Counted from the stretch's first letter, positions 6,505-15,365 are shown. The stretch: 19,872 nucleotides of DNA from JBBRYW01 sp038253945 (GCA_038253945.1 JBBSGR010000027.1:1-19872); one strand, 5' to 3'. Program-made: numbers and translations. The notes: generated by a model from the sequence alone, not told the origin.

Positions 6505-9237
6505 ATGCTGCTCGGTCGCGAAGAGGAGCGACTGGCTCTCGATCGCCTCCTCGCGGAGGCGCGCGACGGCCGCAGCGGCGTGCTCGCTCTGGTCGGCGAG
6601 CCTGGGATCGGCAAGACCGCGCTGCTCGAGTATGCGGCCGGCCGCGCGGAGGGCATGCGCGTGCTTCGCGCGCGGGGGATCGAGTCGGAGGCGGAAGTTC
6701 CGTTCGCGGGACTGGCCGAGCTCCTGCGGCCGGCGCTGGCGGCTTTCGACCGAATCCCCGCGCCGCAGGCGTCCGCGCTCGCAGGTGCGCTCGCCCTTGG
6801 GCCGGCAACGGCGCGGGACCGGTTCGCGATCGGCGCCGCCACCCTCAGCCTGCTCTCCGCCTACGCGGAGGAGGCTCCGCTCGCACTTCTCGTCGACGAC
6901 GCGCACCTGCTGGACGGCTCGACGGCGGAGGCGCTCCTGTTCGCGGCCCGACGGCTGATCGCGGACCCGATCGCGCTCGTGCTCGCGGTGCGAGAAGGCG
7001 AGGCGTCGCTGCTCGATGGCGCGGACCTCCGAGTGCTCCGCGTCGCCGGACTCGACCGCTCCGACGCGGCGGAGCTGCTCGAGCTGGCAGACGTCCACGC
7101 CGACGCGACCGAGCGCTTGTACCGCGCCACCGGCGGAAATCCGCTCGCCCTGCTCGAGCTCACAGCCGAGGCCGCTCGGCTCGTGGCCCTGCCTGGCGAT
7201 GTGCCGGTCCCCATCTCGACGAGGATCTCGGCGGCATTCGTGCGCCGCTTCGAGCGGCTCGCGGACCCGACTCGCCGCATGCTCGTACTCGCGGCCGCAG
7301 GCGACGGCGGCAACCTGACGGTGCTCGCGCGCGCCGCGTCTGCTCTCGGGCTCGAGGTCGGCGACCTGGCGCCGGCCGAGGAGGCGGGGCTCGTCCGCCT
7401 CGCGGACGGGAGCGTCGACTTCGTGCATCCGCTCGCCCGCTCGTCGGTGTACGCGGAAGCGCCCGGGCACGAGCGCAGGGCGGCGCACGCGGCGCTCGCC
7501 TCGGCGCTTCCGGATCGGGACGTCGACAGGCGCGCCTGGCACCTCGCGGTGGCAAGCGTTGGCCCGAGCCAGGAGGCTTCTCGCGCGCTCGAGCAGGCCG
7601 GGGAACGAGCCCGCGAGCGGAGCGCGTATGCCGTCGCCGCAGCCGCGTTCGAGCGGGCAGGCCGGCTGACGCCCTCGGACGAAGCGAGCGGCTCCCTGCT
7701 CTTCGCGGCGGCCGACGCAGCGTGGCTGGCCGGCGACGCCCGCCGCACGCTCTCGCTGCTCGACGAGGCTCAGCTACACGCCGCCGTGCCCGCGCTCACC
7801 GCCCGCATCGACTACCTCCGCGGCCAGGTGGCTATGCGCCGGGGGCCGGTGATGGACGGGTACCCGCTGATTGTGGCCGCGGCAGAGCAGATCGCCGAGA
7901 CCGATCGAGAGCTCGCGGTCGTGATGCTCGCCCAGGCGGTGCTCGGCTGCTTCTACTCCGGCGACACACCGGCGATGATCTCAGCCGCAGCGCGAGCCGT
8001 GGCACTCGCGGACGGCCAGGACTCGCGGCGTGCGAGCTTCTTCGCCTCCATGGCGCACGGCATGGCTCTGGTCGCGGAGGGCAAAGGCGAGGCCGGCGCG
8101 GCCGCGGCGCGGCGCGCAGTCGAGATTCTCGAGCGGTCGGACGAGCTGCGCGACGACCCCGGGCTGCTCGCATGGGTGGCGCTCGGTCCGATCTGGCTCC
8201 GCGAGGCCGAAGCCGGGCGTGGGCTGATCGGGCACGCCTTCGAGCGCGCGCGCAGCCAGGCGGCCGTCGGCGTTCTACCGTCGCTCCTTCATTACCTCGC
8301 GCGCGACCAGGCAACGACCGATCAGTGGCCCGCCGCCGAGGCGAGCTACGACGAGGCGATCCGGCTCGCTCGGGAGACGGGTCAGCGGACCGAGCTCGCC
8401 GCCGCGCTTGCCGGGCTCGCGTGGCTCGAGGCGCGAGAGGGCCAAGAGGCCGCATGCCGCCGGCACGCGGAGGAGGCGAGCCTCTTGTGCGAGGAGCTCG
8501 GCGTCGGGCTCTACGGCGTCTGGGCGATCCAGGCGCTCGGGGACCTCGAGCTCGGCCTCGGGCGCCCCGGCGAGGCGGTCGAGCACTACTTGGAGCAATC
8601 CGCCATGCTGCGGTCTCTCGGCATCGCAGACGTCGACCTTTCACCGGCGCCGGAGCTCGTCGAGGCCTACCTGCGGCTCGGGCGGCGCGGGGAGGCGGCC
8701 GAAGCCGCCGAGCCGCACGACGCAGCGGCGCGGGCCAAGGGCCAGCCGTGGGCGCTCGCCCGCGCCGCGCGCTGCCGCGGGCTGTTGGCGGGCGAGGACG
8801 ACCTCGACGCGTGCTTCGAAGAGGCCCTCGGCCACCACCGGCGGACACCGGATGTGTTCGAGAAGGCCCGGACGCAGCTCGCCTACGGGGCGCGGCTTCG
8901 GCGCGCGCGCCAGCGCGTGCGTGCGCGCGAGCAGCTTCGGGCCGCGCACGAGGCGTTCGACCGGCTCGGCGCCGAGCCGTGGGCGGATCTCGCCGGCGCC
9001 GAGCTCTTGGCAACCGGCGAGAGGGCGCGCCGCCGCGACGTCACGACGCTCGACGAGCTGACGCCCCAGGAGCTGCAGATCGCGCTTCTTCTCGCGCAGG
9101 GCAAGACGACGCGCGAGGCGGCCGCCGCCGTCTTCCTCAGCCCGAAGACGATCGAGTATCACCTCCGCAGCGTCTACCGCAAGCTCGCAATCAACTCCCG
9201 CGAGCAACTCGCCACCGCTCTCGCCGCCTCGGCCTAG
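6505..9237 (+). CDS. LuxR-family regulator with N-terminal AAA ATPase (LAL type)
   Basis: A 910-residue large ATP-binding LuxR (LAL/MalT-like) regulator. It opens with MLLGREEERLALDRLL, the usual start of this family. Walker A is GEPGIGKT at 31-38; Walker B is LALLVDDAH at 126-134. A long helical middle (about 250-830) resembles TPR-type repeats used for ligand or partner sensing. The C-terminal LuxR helix-turn-helix (about 852-910) reads LTPQELQIALLLAQGKTTRE and SPKTIEYHLRSVYRKL. ATG 6505 was chosen because it matches the family start; an in-frame ATG at 6445 would add 20 residues and cover the shared regulatory region. Such proteins are ATP-dependent activators. It is divergent from the secreted-protein operon and probably controls the two operons sharing the 80-bp region. 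Its TAG overlaps the stop of a convergent LuxR pseudogene. Confidence 0.93.
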   Translation: MLLGREEERLALDRLLAEARDGRSGVLALVGEPGIGKTALLEYAAGRAEGMRVLRARGIESEAEVPFAGLAELLRPALAAFDRIPAPQASALAGALALGPATARDRFAIGAATLSLLSAYAEEAPLALLVDDAHLLDGSTAEALLFAARRLIADPIALVLAVREGEASLLDGADLRVLRVAGLDRSDAAELLELADVHADATERLYRATGGNPLALLELTAEAARLVALPGDVPVPISTRISAAFVRRFERLADPTRRMLVLAAAGDGGNLTVLARAASALGLEVGDLAPAEEAGLVRLADGSVDFVHPLARSSVYAEAPGHERRAAHAALASALPDRDVDRRAWHLAVASVGPSQEASRALEQAGERARERSAYAVAAAAFERAGRLTPSDEASGSLLFAAADAAWLAGDARRTLSLLDEAQLHAAVPALTARIDYLRGQVAMRRGPVMDGYPLIVAAAEQIAETDRELAVVMLAQAVLGCFYSGDTPAMISAAARAVALADGQDSRRASFFASMAHGMALVAEGKGEAGAAAARRAVEILERSDELRDDPGLLAWVALGPIWLREAEAGRGLIGHAFERARSQAAVGVLPSLLHYLARDQATTDQWPAAEASYDEAIRLARETGQRTELAAALAGLAWLEAREGQEAACRRHAEEASLLCEELGVGLYGVWAIQALGDLELGLGRPGEAVEHYLEQSAMLRSLGIADVDLSPAPELVEAYLRLGRRGEAAEAAEPHDAAARAKGQPWALARAARCRGLLAGEDDLDACFEEALGHHRRTPDVFEKARTQLAYGARLRRARQRVRAREQLRAAHEAFDRLGAEPWADLAGAELLATGERARRRDVTTLDELTPQELQIALLLAQGKTTREAAAAVFLSPKTIEYHLRSVYRKLAINSREQLATALAASA

Positions 9238-9902
9238 TCCCGTTCGAGCGCCACGAGCCGCCGCGCAAGCTCGACGCGAGAGCGAACGCCGAGCTTGCGG
9301 TAGATCTTGGAGAGGTTCGCCTCCACCGTCTTGCGACTGACGAACGCGGCGGCGGCGATCTCGGGATTCGTCAACCCTTCGGCGGCCAGCCCGGCGATGC
9401 GCGTCTCGGTCGCGATCAGGTCGGCGGGCGCGCTGCGCAGGCCGAGCCGGCGCAGCTAGCCGCGCGCCTTCTCCGCCCAGAGCGGCGCGGGCAGGCGCTC
9501 GGGCAGCTCGAGTGCCTGCTCGAGGGCCTCGCGGCTTGCGCGCTTCTGCTTGGCCCGCCGCTCGATCGTGCCGAAGTCGCCGCCGGGCGCAAGCAGGAGC
9601 GCGCGTCCGCGCGCCGCGATCGCCTGCGTCCAGGAGCGGCCCGTGGCGGCCGCCAGCCGCTCCAGGTGCGTGACGATCAGCTCGGCCCGCTCGAGGCGGC
9701 CGAGCGCTACCAGCGCGTCGAGCTCGTTCTGCAGCACGGGGTAGATCGAGAGCTCGCCGATACCGGACTCGAGCAGGCTGTCAGTGGCCGGAGCGAGCCA
9801 TTCGACGGCGTGCCTCGTAGTTGCCGAGCGAGAGCTCGATCAAGCCGAGCACGCCCCGGTGGACGGCCCAGCCAGTTCGCTCAGGGGGAATGAGCGGGTC
9901 GA
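9234..9902 (-). pseudogene. decayed, 5'-truncated LuxR-family regulator
   Basis: The minus strand encodes the C-terminal part of a second LAL-type LuxR regulator. From about 9900 it reads TGWAVHRGVLGLIELSLGNYEA. A frameshift at about 9805-9816 follows, then VEWLAPATDSLLESG and LQNELDALVALGRLERAEL. A likely in-frame internal deletion follows GDFGT before ERRAKQKRASREAL, then there is an in-frame TAG at 9456-9458. The LuxR helix-turn-helix reads LIATETRIAGLAAEGLTNPE and SRKTVEANLSKIYRKLGVRS, ending at a TAG (9234-9236). The N-terminal ATPase half is absent: the homology stops exactly where the ABC permease gene ends (stop 9903-9905). Three kinds of lesion plus truncation make this a pseudogene, not a sequencing artefact. 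The stop shares CTAG with the convergent intact LuxR gene. Confidence 0.85.
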
Positions 9903-12900
9903 TCACGCTTCTCGCAAGAGCTCAGTGGGCTTCAGCCGGCTGATCAACAGTGCCGCTGCCGTTGACGAGAGGACAGCCGCGCCGAGCACGAGCGTTCCGA
10001 GGATCGCCAGTTGCGAGGGTGGCACGGTGAGTGTCGGAGGTAGCGTGAAGATCGGTCGCAGCACATGGACGAACTGGGCTGCCATACCGACTCCGATCAG
10101 CAAGCCTATGGCCGTGCCGAGTGTGGCCGAAATGCCGGCTTCCGCCAGGACAAGCCGCCGAACCTCCCAACTTTGGAGTCCCTGAGCGCGCAAGGTCACA
10201 TATTCACGACGACGTTGCAGCAGCAGTCCAAAGACGAACATCGCGGTTGCCGTCGCCGCCATCAGGAACGTGTAGAACGAATCGAGGTGCAGCAGCCCGC
10301 GCACGTTGAGCGCGGTCAGGCTCGACTGGTCTTTGTCCAGAGCAGTTGCTGATGTCTGCACGCTGAAGCGGCGCGTGAAGTGCGGCAGGGCGGAGAGCGA
10401 TCGGGCGGCGCGGACGAGCCCCGAGCGGCTGCGGTCAGAAGCTGAAACGAGGTAATAGTCAGCCTGGGCGAGCCCAGTCGTGTGCGTGTAGAAGTTGAAG
10501 TTCGCGACCATGTCGGTTGCCTTCGGTGCGCCCGGGAACTGCGTGAAGAATCCGACCGCCTTCATGGAGGTGCGCTTCTGCTGATTCGTGCCGCGCCCCA
10601 GCAAGACGTGCACGGAATCACCGACCTTGATCTTCAGCCCCTTCGCCAGCACGGCGTTCACCAGGAGCCCGTCGGGCTTGTGCTGCAGAATCGTCAGCAT
10701 CCGACGTGTTGACGCGTTGGCAAAGATCGAGTCCTGAACGGCGGCGACCCTGCCGTAGGTCTGAGGGTCGATTGCGGCAAGGGTGGCGACGTCCTCGTTG
10801 AACGCGCTGGTTAGGACAGCGTTCTGAGCTGAGTACACGACCCCCGTCGCGCCGCGGGTGCCGGGGACGCGAAACGTCGTGGCCAACGCGGCGGGATGAG
10901 GCGCGCTGCTGGTGGGATTGGGGGTCAGCCGGATGTCGGAGCCGACCAGAAAACGTGAGTCGGCAACCTTGGCCTTGTCATAGCTCGCGGCGAAGCAGGC
11001 GAGTGTGGTGCCGAGGCCAACCACCAGACCGGCGGTGATGACGCCGCCGGTCAATGGCCCGAGCCTGCGGGTGATGCTCCGCAGCAGCACGCCGACAAGC
11101 AGTCGTCCAAAGCGAGGCTTGCTCCAGGACGTCGCACGCGCGGTTATGTGGTGAATGAGATGCGCGAGCAGCAGGGTGCCCGCGATCCAGGCGACGACCG
11201 GTGAGAGCAGAAGCTTCAACGGCAGGGAGATCGACCGACCCTCATAGACAGAGCCGGCGGGTACGTCGAAGGCGCCCAGCCTCAGCGCAACGATGTGAGC
11301 GGCGACGGCACCGCCGACGAGCAAGAGCTCCAAGGAGAGCAAGCGCAACGCGGGAGCGGAACGTCGCGAGCCCGAAGAGAGCTCCTGGTTGATCTCCTGC
11401 CGGATCAGGCGCCTGCCCGGCAGGTAAAGGGCGAGAGCGGTCACGACGATCCCACCGACCACACCGATCGTCGCGGATTGCAACAGGGCGCCCGTGGACG
11501 CTGCGAACAGGACAGGGTGGCCGAGCACGAGGAGTACCGAGACGAATCCCAGCGTGACGCCCAGAAGCGAACCGAGCCCAGCAACGGCGGCGGTGCGGAT
11601 GCCGAGCAGGGTCATCAGGTGACGTCGATCGGCGCCCCGAACGCGCAACAACGCACTCTCACGGCGCTGCGCTTCGGCCAGCAGGATCCCCGCATACAAC
11701 GTGAGGACTGCAGCGAGAATCGCGCCCGGCAGCCCAAGGAAGGCGAACATGCGCTTTGCGACGGCAGCGTCCCCCTTGGCGACAGCCAGCGTGTTGGAGG
11801 CGTTGTCGATCAGGAAGTCCTGCTCCCGCGCCACGCTCGCAATCGCTCCTGCTGTCTTCTTGGTCTGTGCGAGCGCGGTCGCCGGATCGGAATTGAGGAG
11901 CTTCCGATCGAGCAGGATATCGAGCTCCTCGAGAGGCAGGCTCTTGATCTGAGAGTTCCGCGCGGCGACAGCACGCTCGAACGACGGAACGATCTTGCCG
12001 TGGTAGACGCCGTAACCAACGACCACCGTGTATGGGACATAGATGAACTTTTCCAGGGTGGTGGACTGACGACTGGAGAAGAGAGGCGTCGCCCGCGACA
12101 GGTCCGTGATGCCGCCCACCTTCATCGACAGCGGCAGCCTACGACCGGGAACTCTCAGCGAGACGGTGTCGCCCACCCGAACGTCGAGGGCTCGTGCTGC
12201 CTCGGCGCTGATGCTGGCGCTGTCACGCTTGATCGCGCCGGAGAGCATCCTGATCGTTGGATAGTGAGCCTGGTACGCCGCGTCGAATGAAAAGAGCTTT
12301 ACCGCCCCGGGAACGGCCCGCCCACGCGCCGAGATCGAGCCGGGAGCCATGTCGACGAAGGCCAACGGATCCGCCGCGCGCACGCCGGGGATCTGGCGAA
12401 TCTTGTCGGCGAGAGTTGGAAGTTGCGCCGGCCGTGGCGCATTCGCACGCACCGGCACGATTGCCTCGCGGGTGGAAATCGTCGCCTCGCCCGACAGGTT
12501 CGTGGTCGAAGGCACATTGCGCGTCGCCTTCAACCGGTAGGTAAACCGATGCGACGCGCCGGCTGTAACGGTCCCGAGGTTGAGGCCGGCACCCCCGTAC
12601 CCCTGGGAGAACGGACTGCCGCCGCCGACATCCGGGACGTGCTTGCCGTCGAAGGACGTGGATCCAGGCACGTAGGCCAACGGCAAGCCCGGACGGTCGC
12701 GAACGACAACCTCATGGGCCGGGGACAGACCTTCGTTGGTCACGGTCAGCGTTACCGTTGTGGTTCCGCCTGCATTCACTCTGACGTCGCCAAGCTTTCG
12801 CTGCAGACGAACGCCCCCGCCGAGGGGTGCCGTCAACACGCGCTGAATGTCCAGAGGTAGTGGGGCAAGCGCTCGCTTGGTCATCGACGCACCCGAACCG

Positions 12901-13019
12901 TCGATGAAGAACAGCACCGCGGAGAAGAGACCGACTCCGACCACGACGCCGACCAAGGAGGCGAGAGTGCGCCTGGGGTTGCGTACGAGGTCGCGCCAGA
13001 CGTAGCCGGCCAGAGTCAT
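9903..13019 (-). CDS. double-size FtsX-type ABC transporter permease with DUF11-like domain
   Basis: A 1038-residue inner-membrane permease of the MacB/LolC/FtsX exporter type, about twice the usual length, with two FtsX-like halves. TM1 is about residues 20-40 (SLVGVVVGVGLFSAVLFFID). A large extracytoplasmic part follows, then a TM cluster from FLGLPGAILAAVLTLYAGIL through SLLGVTLGFVSVLLVL, ATIGVVGGIVVTALAL, ELLLVGGAVAAHIVAL and GGVITAGLVVGLGTTLACF. A second extracytoplasmic domain precedes the closing segments FYTFLMAATATAMFVFGLLL, GISATLGTAIGLLIGVGM and LAILGTLVLGAAVLSSTAAA, and the family-typical end LKPTELLREA. Residues about 76-190 (TVTLTVTNEGLSPAHEVVVR, YVPGS, LNLGTV, HRFTYRL) resemble a DUF11/CARDB-like beta sandwich, unusual here. 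The start overlaps the upstream ATPase stop as ATGA. It probably works with both ATPases as a mechanotransmission or export complex, possibly releasing the operon's lipoprotein; the substrate is unknown. Confidence 0.92.
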   Translation of the reverse strand: MTLAGYVWRDLVRNPRRTLASLVGVVVGVGLFSAVLFFIDGSGASMTKRALAPLPLDIQRVLTAPLGGGVRLQRKLGDVRVNAGGTTTVTLTVTNEGLSPAHEVVVRDRPGLPLAYVPGSTSFDGKHVPDVGGGSPFSQGYGGAGLNLGTVTAGASHRFTYRLKATRNVPSTTNLSGEATISTREAIVPVRANAPRPAQLPTLADKIRQIPGVRAADPLAFVDMAPGSISARGRAVPGAVKLFSFDAAYQAHYPTIRMLSGAIKRDSASISAEAARALDVRVGDTVSLRVPGRRLPLSMKVGGITDLSRATPLFSSRQSTTLEKFIYVPYTVVVGYGVYHGKIVPSFERAVAARNSQIKSLPLEELDILLDRKLLNSDPATALAQTKKTAGAIASVAREQDFLIDNASNTLAVAKGDAAVAKRMFAFLGLPGAILAAVLTLYAGILLAEAQRRESALLRVRGADRRHLMTLLGIRTAAVAGLGSLLGVTLGFVSVLLVLGHPVLFAASTGALLQSATIGVVGGIVVTALALYLPGRRLIRQEINQELSSGSRRSAPALRLLSLELLLVGGAVAAHIVALRLGAFDVPAGSVYEGRSISLPLKLLLSPVVAWIAGTLLLAHLIHHITARATSWSKPRFGRLLVGVLLRSITRRLGPLTGGVITAGLVVGLGTTLACFAASYDKAKVADSRFLVGSDIRLTPNPTSSAPHPAALATTFRVPGTRGATGVVYSAQNAVLTSAFNEDVATLAAIDPQTYGRVAAVQDSIFANASTRRMLTILQHKPDGLLVNAVLAKGLKIKVGDSVHVLLGRGTNQQKRTSMKAVGFFTQFPGAPKATDMVANFNFYTHTTGLAQADYYLVSASDRSRSGLVRAARSLSALPHFTRRFSVQTSATALDKDQSSLTALNVRGLLHLDSFYTFLMAATATAMFVFGLLLQRRREYVTLRAQGLQSWEVRRLVLAEAGISATLGTAIGLLIGVGMAAQFVHVLRPIFTLPPTLTVPPSQLAILGTLVLGAAVLSSTAAALLISRLKPTELLREA

Positions 13020-13744
13020 GCTCGAGGTCCCTGTACGACGGCCAAACGCCCATCGCGCAGCTGCACAGTTGCGTCCATCAGCGCGGCCACCGCGGGGTCG
13101 TGGGTCACGATCACGAGCGTCGTGCCCTCTTGCTTGTGCAAACGCAACAGCAGGTCGACGACCTTGGCGGAACTCTCTGCGTCAAGCGAGCCGGTTGGCT
13201 CGTCGGCCAACACCACTCGCGGGCCGTGGACGAGAGCGCGTGCGACTGCGACCCGTTGTCGTTGCCCACCGGAGAGCTGATCCGGGAACCGATGGCCCAA
13301 AGATCCGACCTCGAGCGCGTCGAGCAGCCTCCGGTCGCGCTCGGGGTCGTCAGCGACACCCGCGAGGACGGCTTGAACCGCAACATTCTCCGAGACCGTG
13401 AGAAACGGCTGCAGATTGTCTTCCTGAAACACGTAGCCGAACGCCGTCCGCCGCAGTTGGGCGCGTGGACGGTCGGGCATCGCAGAGATGACGCGGTCGT
13501 CGATGCGAACCTCGCCTCTCGTCGGGAGCTCCAAGCCTCCGAGTATCCCGAGCAGCGTCGACTTGCCGCAGCCGCTCGGGCCGACGATTGCTGTGCTGCT
13601 CTCAGGCGAGATCTCGATCGTGACGCCATCGAGAGCGTCGACGCGGCCAGCCGGCGTCTGGTACTCCATCCGCAGGTCGGTCGCCAAAACGCGGGCGCCG
13701 CGACTGCGGCGTTGAACGGTGGAATGCTGCAGCGCGAGCGTCAC
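13016..13744 (-). CDS. ABC transporter ATP-binding protein (MacB/LolD type), first of two
   Basis: A 242-residue ATPase with the full set of motifs: Walker A GPSGCGKST at 55-63, Q-loop in YVFQEDNLQPF, signature LSGGQRQRVAVARAL, Walker B VVLADEPTGSLD, and the H-switch VIVTHDP. YVFQEDNLQPF and DEPTGSLD are typical of the MacB/LolD/FtsE group that pairs with FtsX-like permeases. The GTG start at 13744 overlaps the preceding ATPase stop (GTGA), and its own TGA overlaps the permease ATG, so translation is coupled on both sides. It supplies the canonical nucleotide-binding half of the exporter. Confidence 0.93.
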   Translation of the reverse strand: MTLALQHSTVQRRSRGARVLATDLRMEYQTPAGRVDALDGVTIEISPESSTAIVGPSGCGKSTLLGILGGLELPTRGEVRIDDRVISAMPDRPRAQLRRTAFGYVFQEDNLQPFLTVSENVAVQAVLAGVADDPERDRRLLDALEVGSLGHRFPDQLSGGQRQRVAVARALVHGPRVVLADEPTGSLDAESSAKVVDLLLRLHKQEGTTLVIVTHDPAVAALMDATVQLRDGRLAVVQGPRA

Positions 13745-14445
13745 GATGCTGTCTCCAGCTGTCCGTCTCTGAGGCGCAGCTTCCGTGAGCCGAGCGCGGC
13801 AATCTCGTCGCTATGGGTGACGAGCAGCACAGCAAGCTCTCGCTCTTCGCAGGCCCGTTCGATGGAGCGTAACACGACCTTGGCGGTGCTGGAATCGAGC
13901 TGTCCGACTGCTTCGTCGGCCAACAGCACATCGGGCTCGTTCGCGAGTGCAATCGCCAGCGCGACCCGCTGAGCTTCGCCGCCGGACAACCGTCGCGGCA
14001 GGTGATCCGCGCGATCCGCGAGACCGACTTGATCGAGGAGCGAGGCGACATGGGCGGAGGTGGCCTCGGTCCCCGCGAGCCGCGTCGCGAGGGCGACGTT
14101 CTCCGCCGCGGTGAGGAACGGCACGAGGTTTCCGGATTGCAGCACGAGGCCGATCTTGGTTGCGCGCAAGTGAGCCCGTTGCGAGTCGGATAGCTCAGTC
14201 ACGTCCTGTCCGCCGATGAACACGCTGCCGGCATCGGCACGAAGCAACCCGGCGATCACCGAGATGAGCGTCGACTTGCCGCTGCCCGAGGCGCCGACGA
14301 GACAAGCAATCTCTCCCCGGTGGAGATCGAGATCGAGATCGCGGAGCACCGACGTGGTCTCCCTGGTCGTCCGGTAGGCCTTTGTTACCCCGCGCAGTCG
14401 CATCGGAGCCGGTGGCGGACTGGCTGCAGCCTGTGACTGACTCAC
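13741..14445 (-). CDS. ABC transporter ATP-binding protein (MacB/LolD type), second, divergent copy
   Basis: A 234-residue ATPase: Walker A GASGSGKST at 51-59, Q-loop in GLVLQSGNLVPF, signature LSGGEAQRVALAIAL, Walker B DVLLADEAVGQLD, H-switch LLVTHSD. Walker B reads DEAVGQLD where the group normally has DEPTGxLD; the catalytic Glu and D-loop Asp are kept, so it may still be active. The GTG start at 14445 overlaps the lipoprotein stop as GTGA; further upstream the frame only shadows the lipoprotein gene. It differs clearly from the ATPase next to it, so a heterodimeric pair serving the two halves of the double permease is likely. Confidence 0.92.
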   Translation of the reverse strand: MSQSQAAASPPPAPMRLRGVTKAYRTTRETTSVLRDLDLDLHRGEIACLVGASGSGKSTLISVIAGLLRADAGSVFIGGQDVTELSDSQRAHLRATKIGLVLQSGNLVPFLTAAENVALATRLAGTEATSAHVASLLDQVGLADRADHLPRRLSGGEAQRVALAIALANEPDVLLADEAVGQLDSSTAKVVLRSIERACEERELAVLLVTHSDEIAALGSRKLRLRDGQLETAS

Positions 14446-15365
14446 TTTCGGCTCGCCTTTCCCTTGCCGAACAGCTTCGGGAGCAGGCGCGCGGCTTCTG
14501 CGTCGATGCGCATCGCCTCTTTGCTTGCTTCTGCGAGCCCTGCAGGACTGAGCTTGGTGAAGTTGACAAGGGTCTCGATGTCCTGATGGCGGCTGGAGCC
14601 GAGCGGCTCGTTGCGAATCTGCCCGACTCCGCGCGCGAAATACTTGTACTCGTTGTTGAGGGCCGATCGCTTGCCTTCCTCGATCACCAGCACGTTGTCG
14701 AAGCATCCGAAGGGCACGCACTCGCGCTTTTGCATCCTCTGGAACGCGGCCGCGTCGCCAGCCTCGTGCGGCGGCTGAGCGATCGACCACGGCGGCGTGT
14801 TGGACGTCGGGTTGGCGGGCATCAAGATGCCCGGCTTCGCACCGTCCACGCCGGCTATCCAGGCTTCATCGACTGTGACGAACTGACCTGCCTCGTATTG
14901 CTCGGTTGCGGCACCGACATCCCAGACGTTCCCGCTCTTGTCCTGGGCGAAATAGTCGAGGGACTGCTGCCCGACCTGCCCCGAGTCGACCGAGTGATCA
15001 AAGACCGCCACGGTCTTCACGCCGTTGATCATTCGGATCACATCGGTCACGGTGCTAAGCACCTTGTGTGGCACCTCGCGGTTGCCCACCAATGTCGTGC
15101 CATCGCGAACCCATTGTGTGCCCGGCTTGAGCGGCAGCCACTTGTTGGATCCAACCCTCGGATCGACGAAGTTCTTCGCATTGAAGTACCCCCTCGTGAA
15201 GGTGAGCTTCTTGGCCGTTTGAGTCGGGCCGGATCCGCACGCCGCGACAAACAGCGCCACGGTCAGCACGAGTGCGAGGAGGATCGAGAGGCGCAGCATC
15301 GTCGCGTCGTTGCCGACTGGCGGCAAGAAGTCGTAGGTGCGCATCTTGTGGCGGAACGAGGTCAT
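14442..15365 (-). CDS. ABC-exporter-associated lipoprotein of unknown family
   Basis: A 307-residue lipoprotein. A hydrophobic signal (MLRLSILLALVLTVALF) ends in the lipobox VAAC, with the lipidated Cys at residue 43 counted from ATG 15365, or 21 from ATG 15299. The shorter start gives a textbook lipoprotein signal but has no clear ribosome site; the longer one has only a weak GAGA. The mature part (YFNAKNFVDPRVGSNKWLPL, then PGTQWVRDGTT, FAQDKSGNVWDVG and GILMPANP) has no motif I can tie to a named family. It is first in an operon with two ATPases and a permease, overlapping the next gene by four bases. It is the likely substrate-binding or extracytoplasmic partner, by analogy with other FtsX-type exporter operons. 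Confidence 0.85.
   Translation of the reverse strand: MTSFRHKMRTYDFLPPVGNDATMLRLSILLALVLTVALFVAACGSGPTQTAKKLTFTRGYFNAKNFVDPRVGSNKWLPLKPGTQWVRDGTTLVGNREVPHKVLSTVTDVIRMINGVKTVAVFDHSVDSGQVGQQSLDYFAQDKSGNVWDVGAATEQYEAGQFVTVDEAWIAGVDGAKPGILMPANPTSNTPPWSIAQPPHEAGDAAAFQRMQKRECVPFGCFDNVLVIEEGKRSALNNEYKYFARGVGQIRNEPLGSSRHQDIETLVNFTKLSPAGLAEASKEAMRIDAEAARLLPKLFGKGKASRK

Noticed and set aside
7832..9013. A 393-codon minus-strand open frame inside the LuxR gene
   Set aside because: Almost entirely Arg/Ala/Pro, typical of a third-position GC shadow.
6366..9893. A very long plus-strand open frame of over 1100 codons overlapping the LuxR gene
   Set aside because: Its translation is Arg/Ala/Gly-rich low complexity with no domain. 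It is an out-of-frame shadow of the LuxR gene caused by high GC. It also runs across the LuxR pseudogene, which is coded on the other strand.
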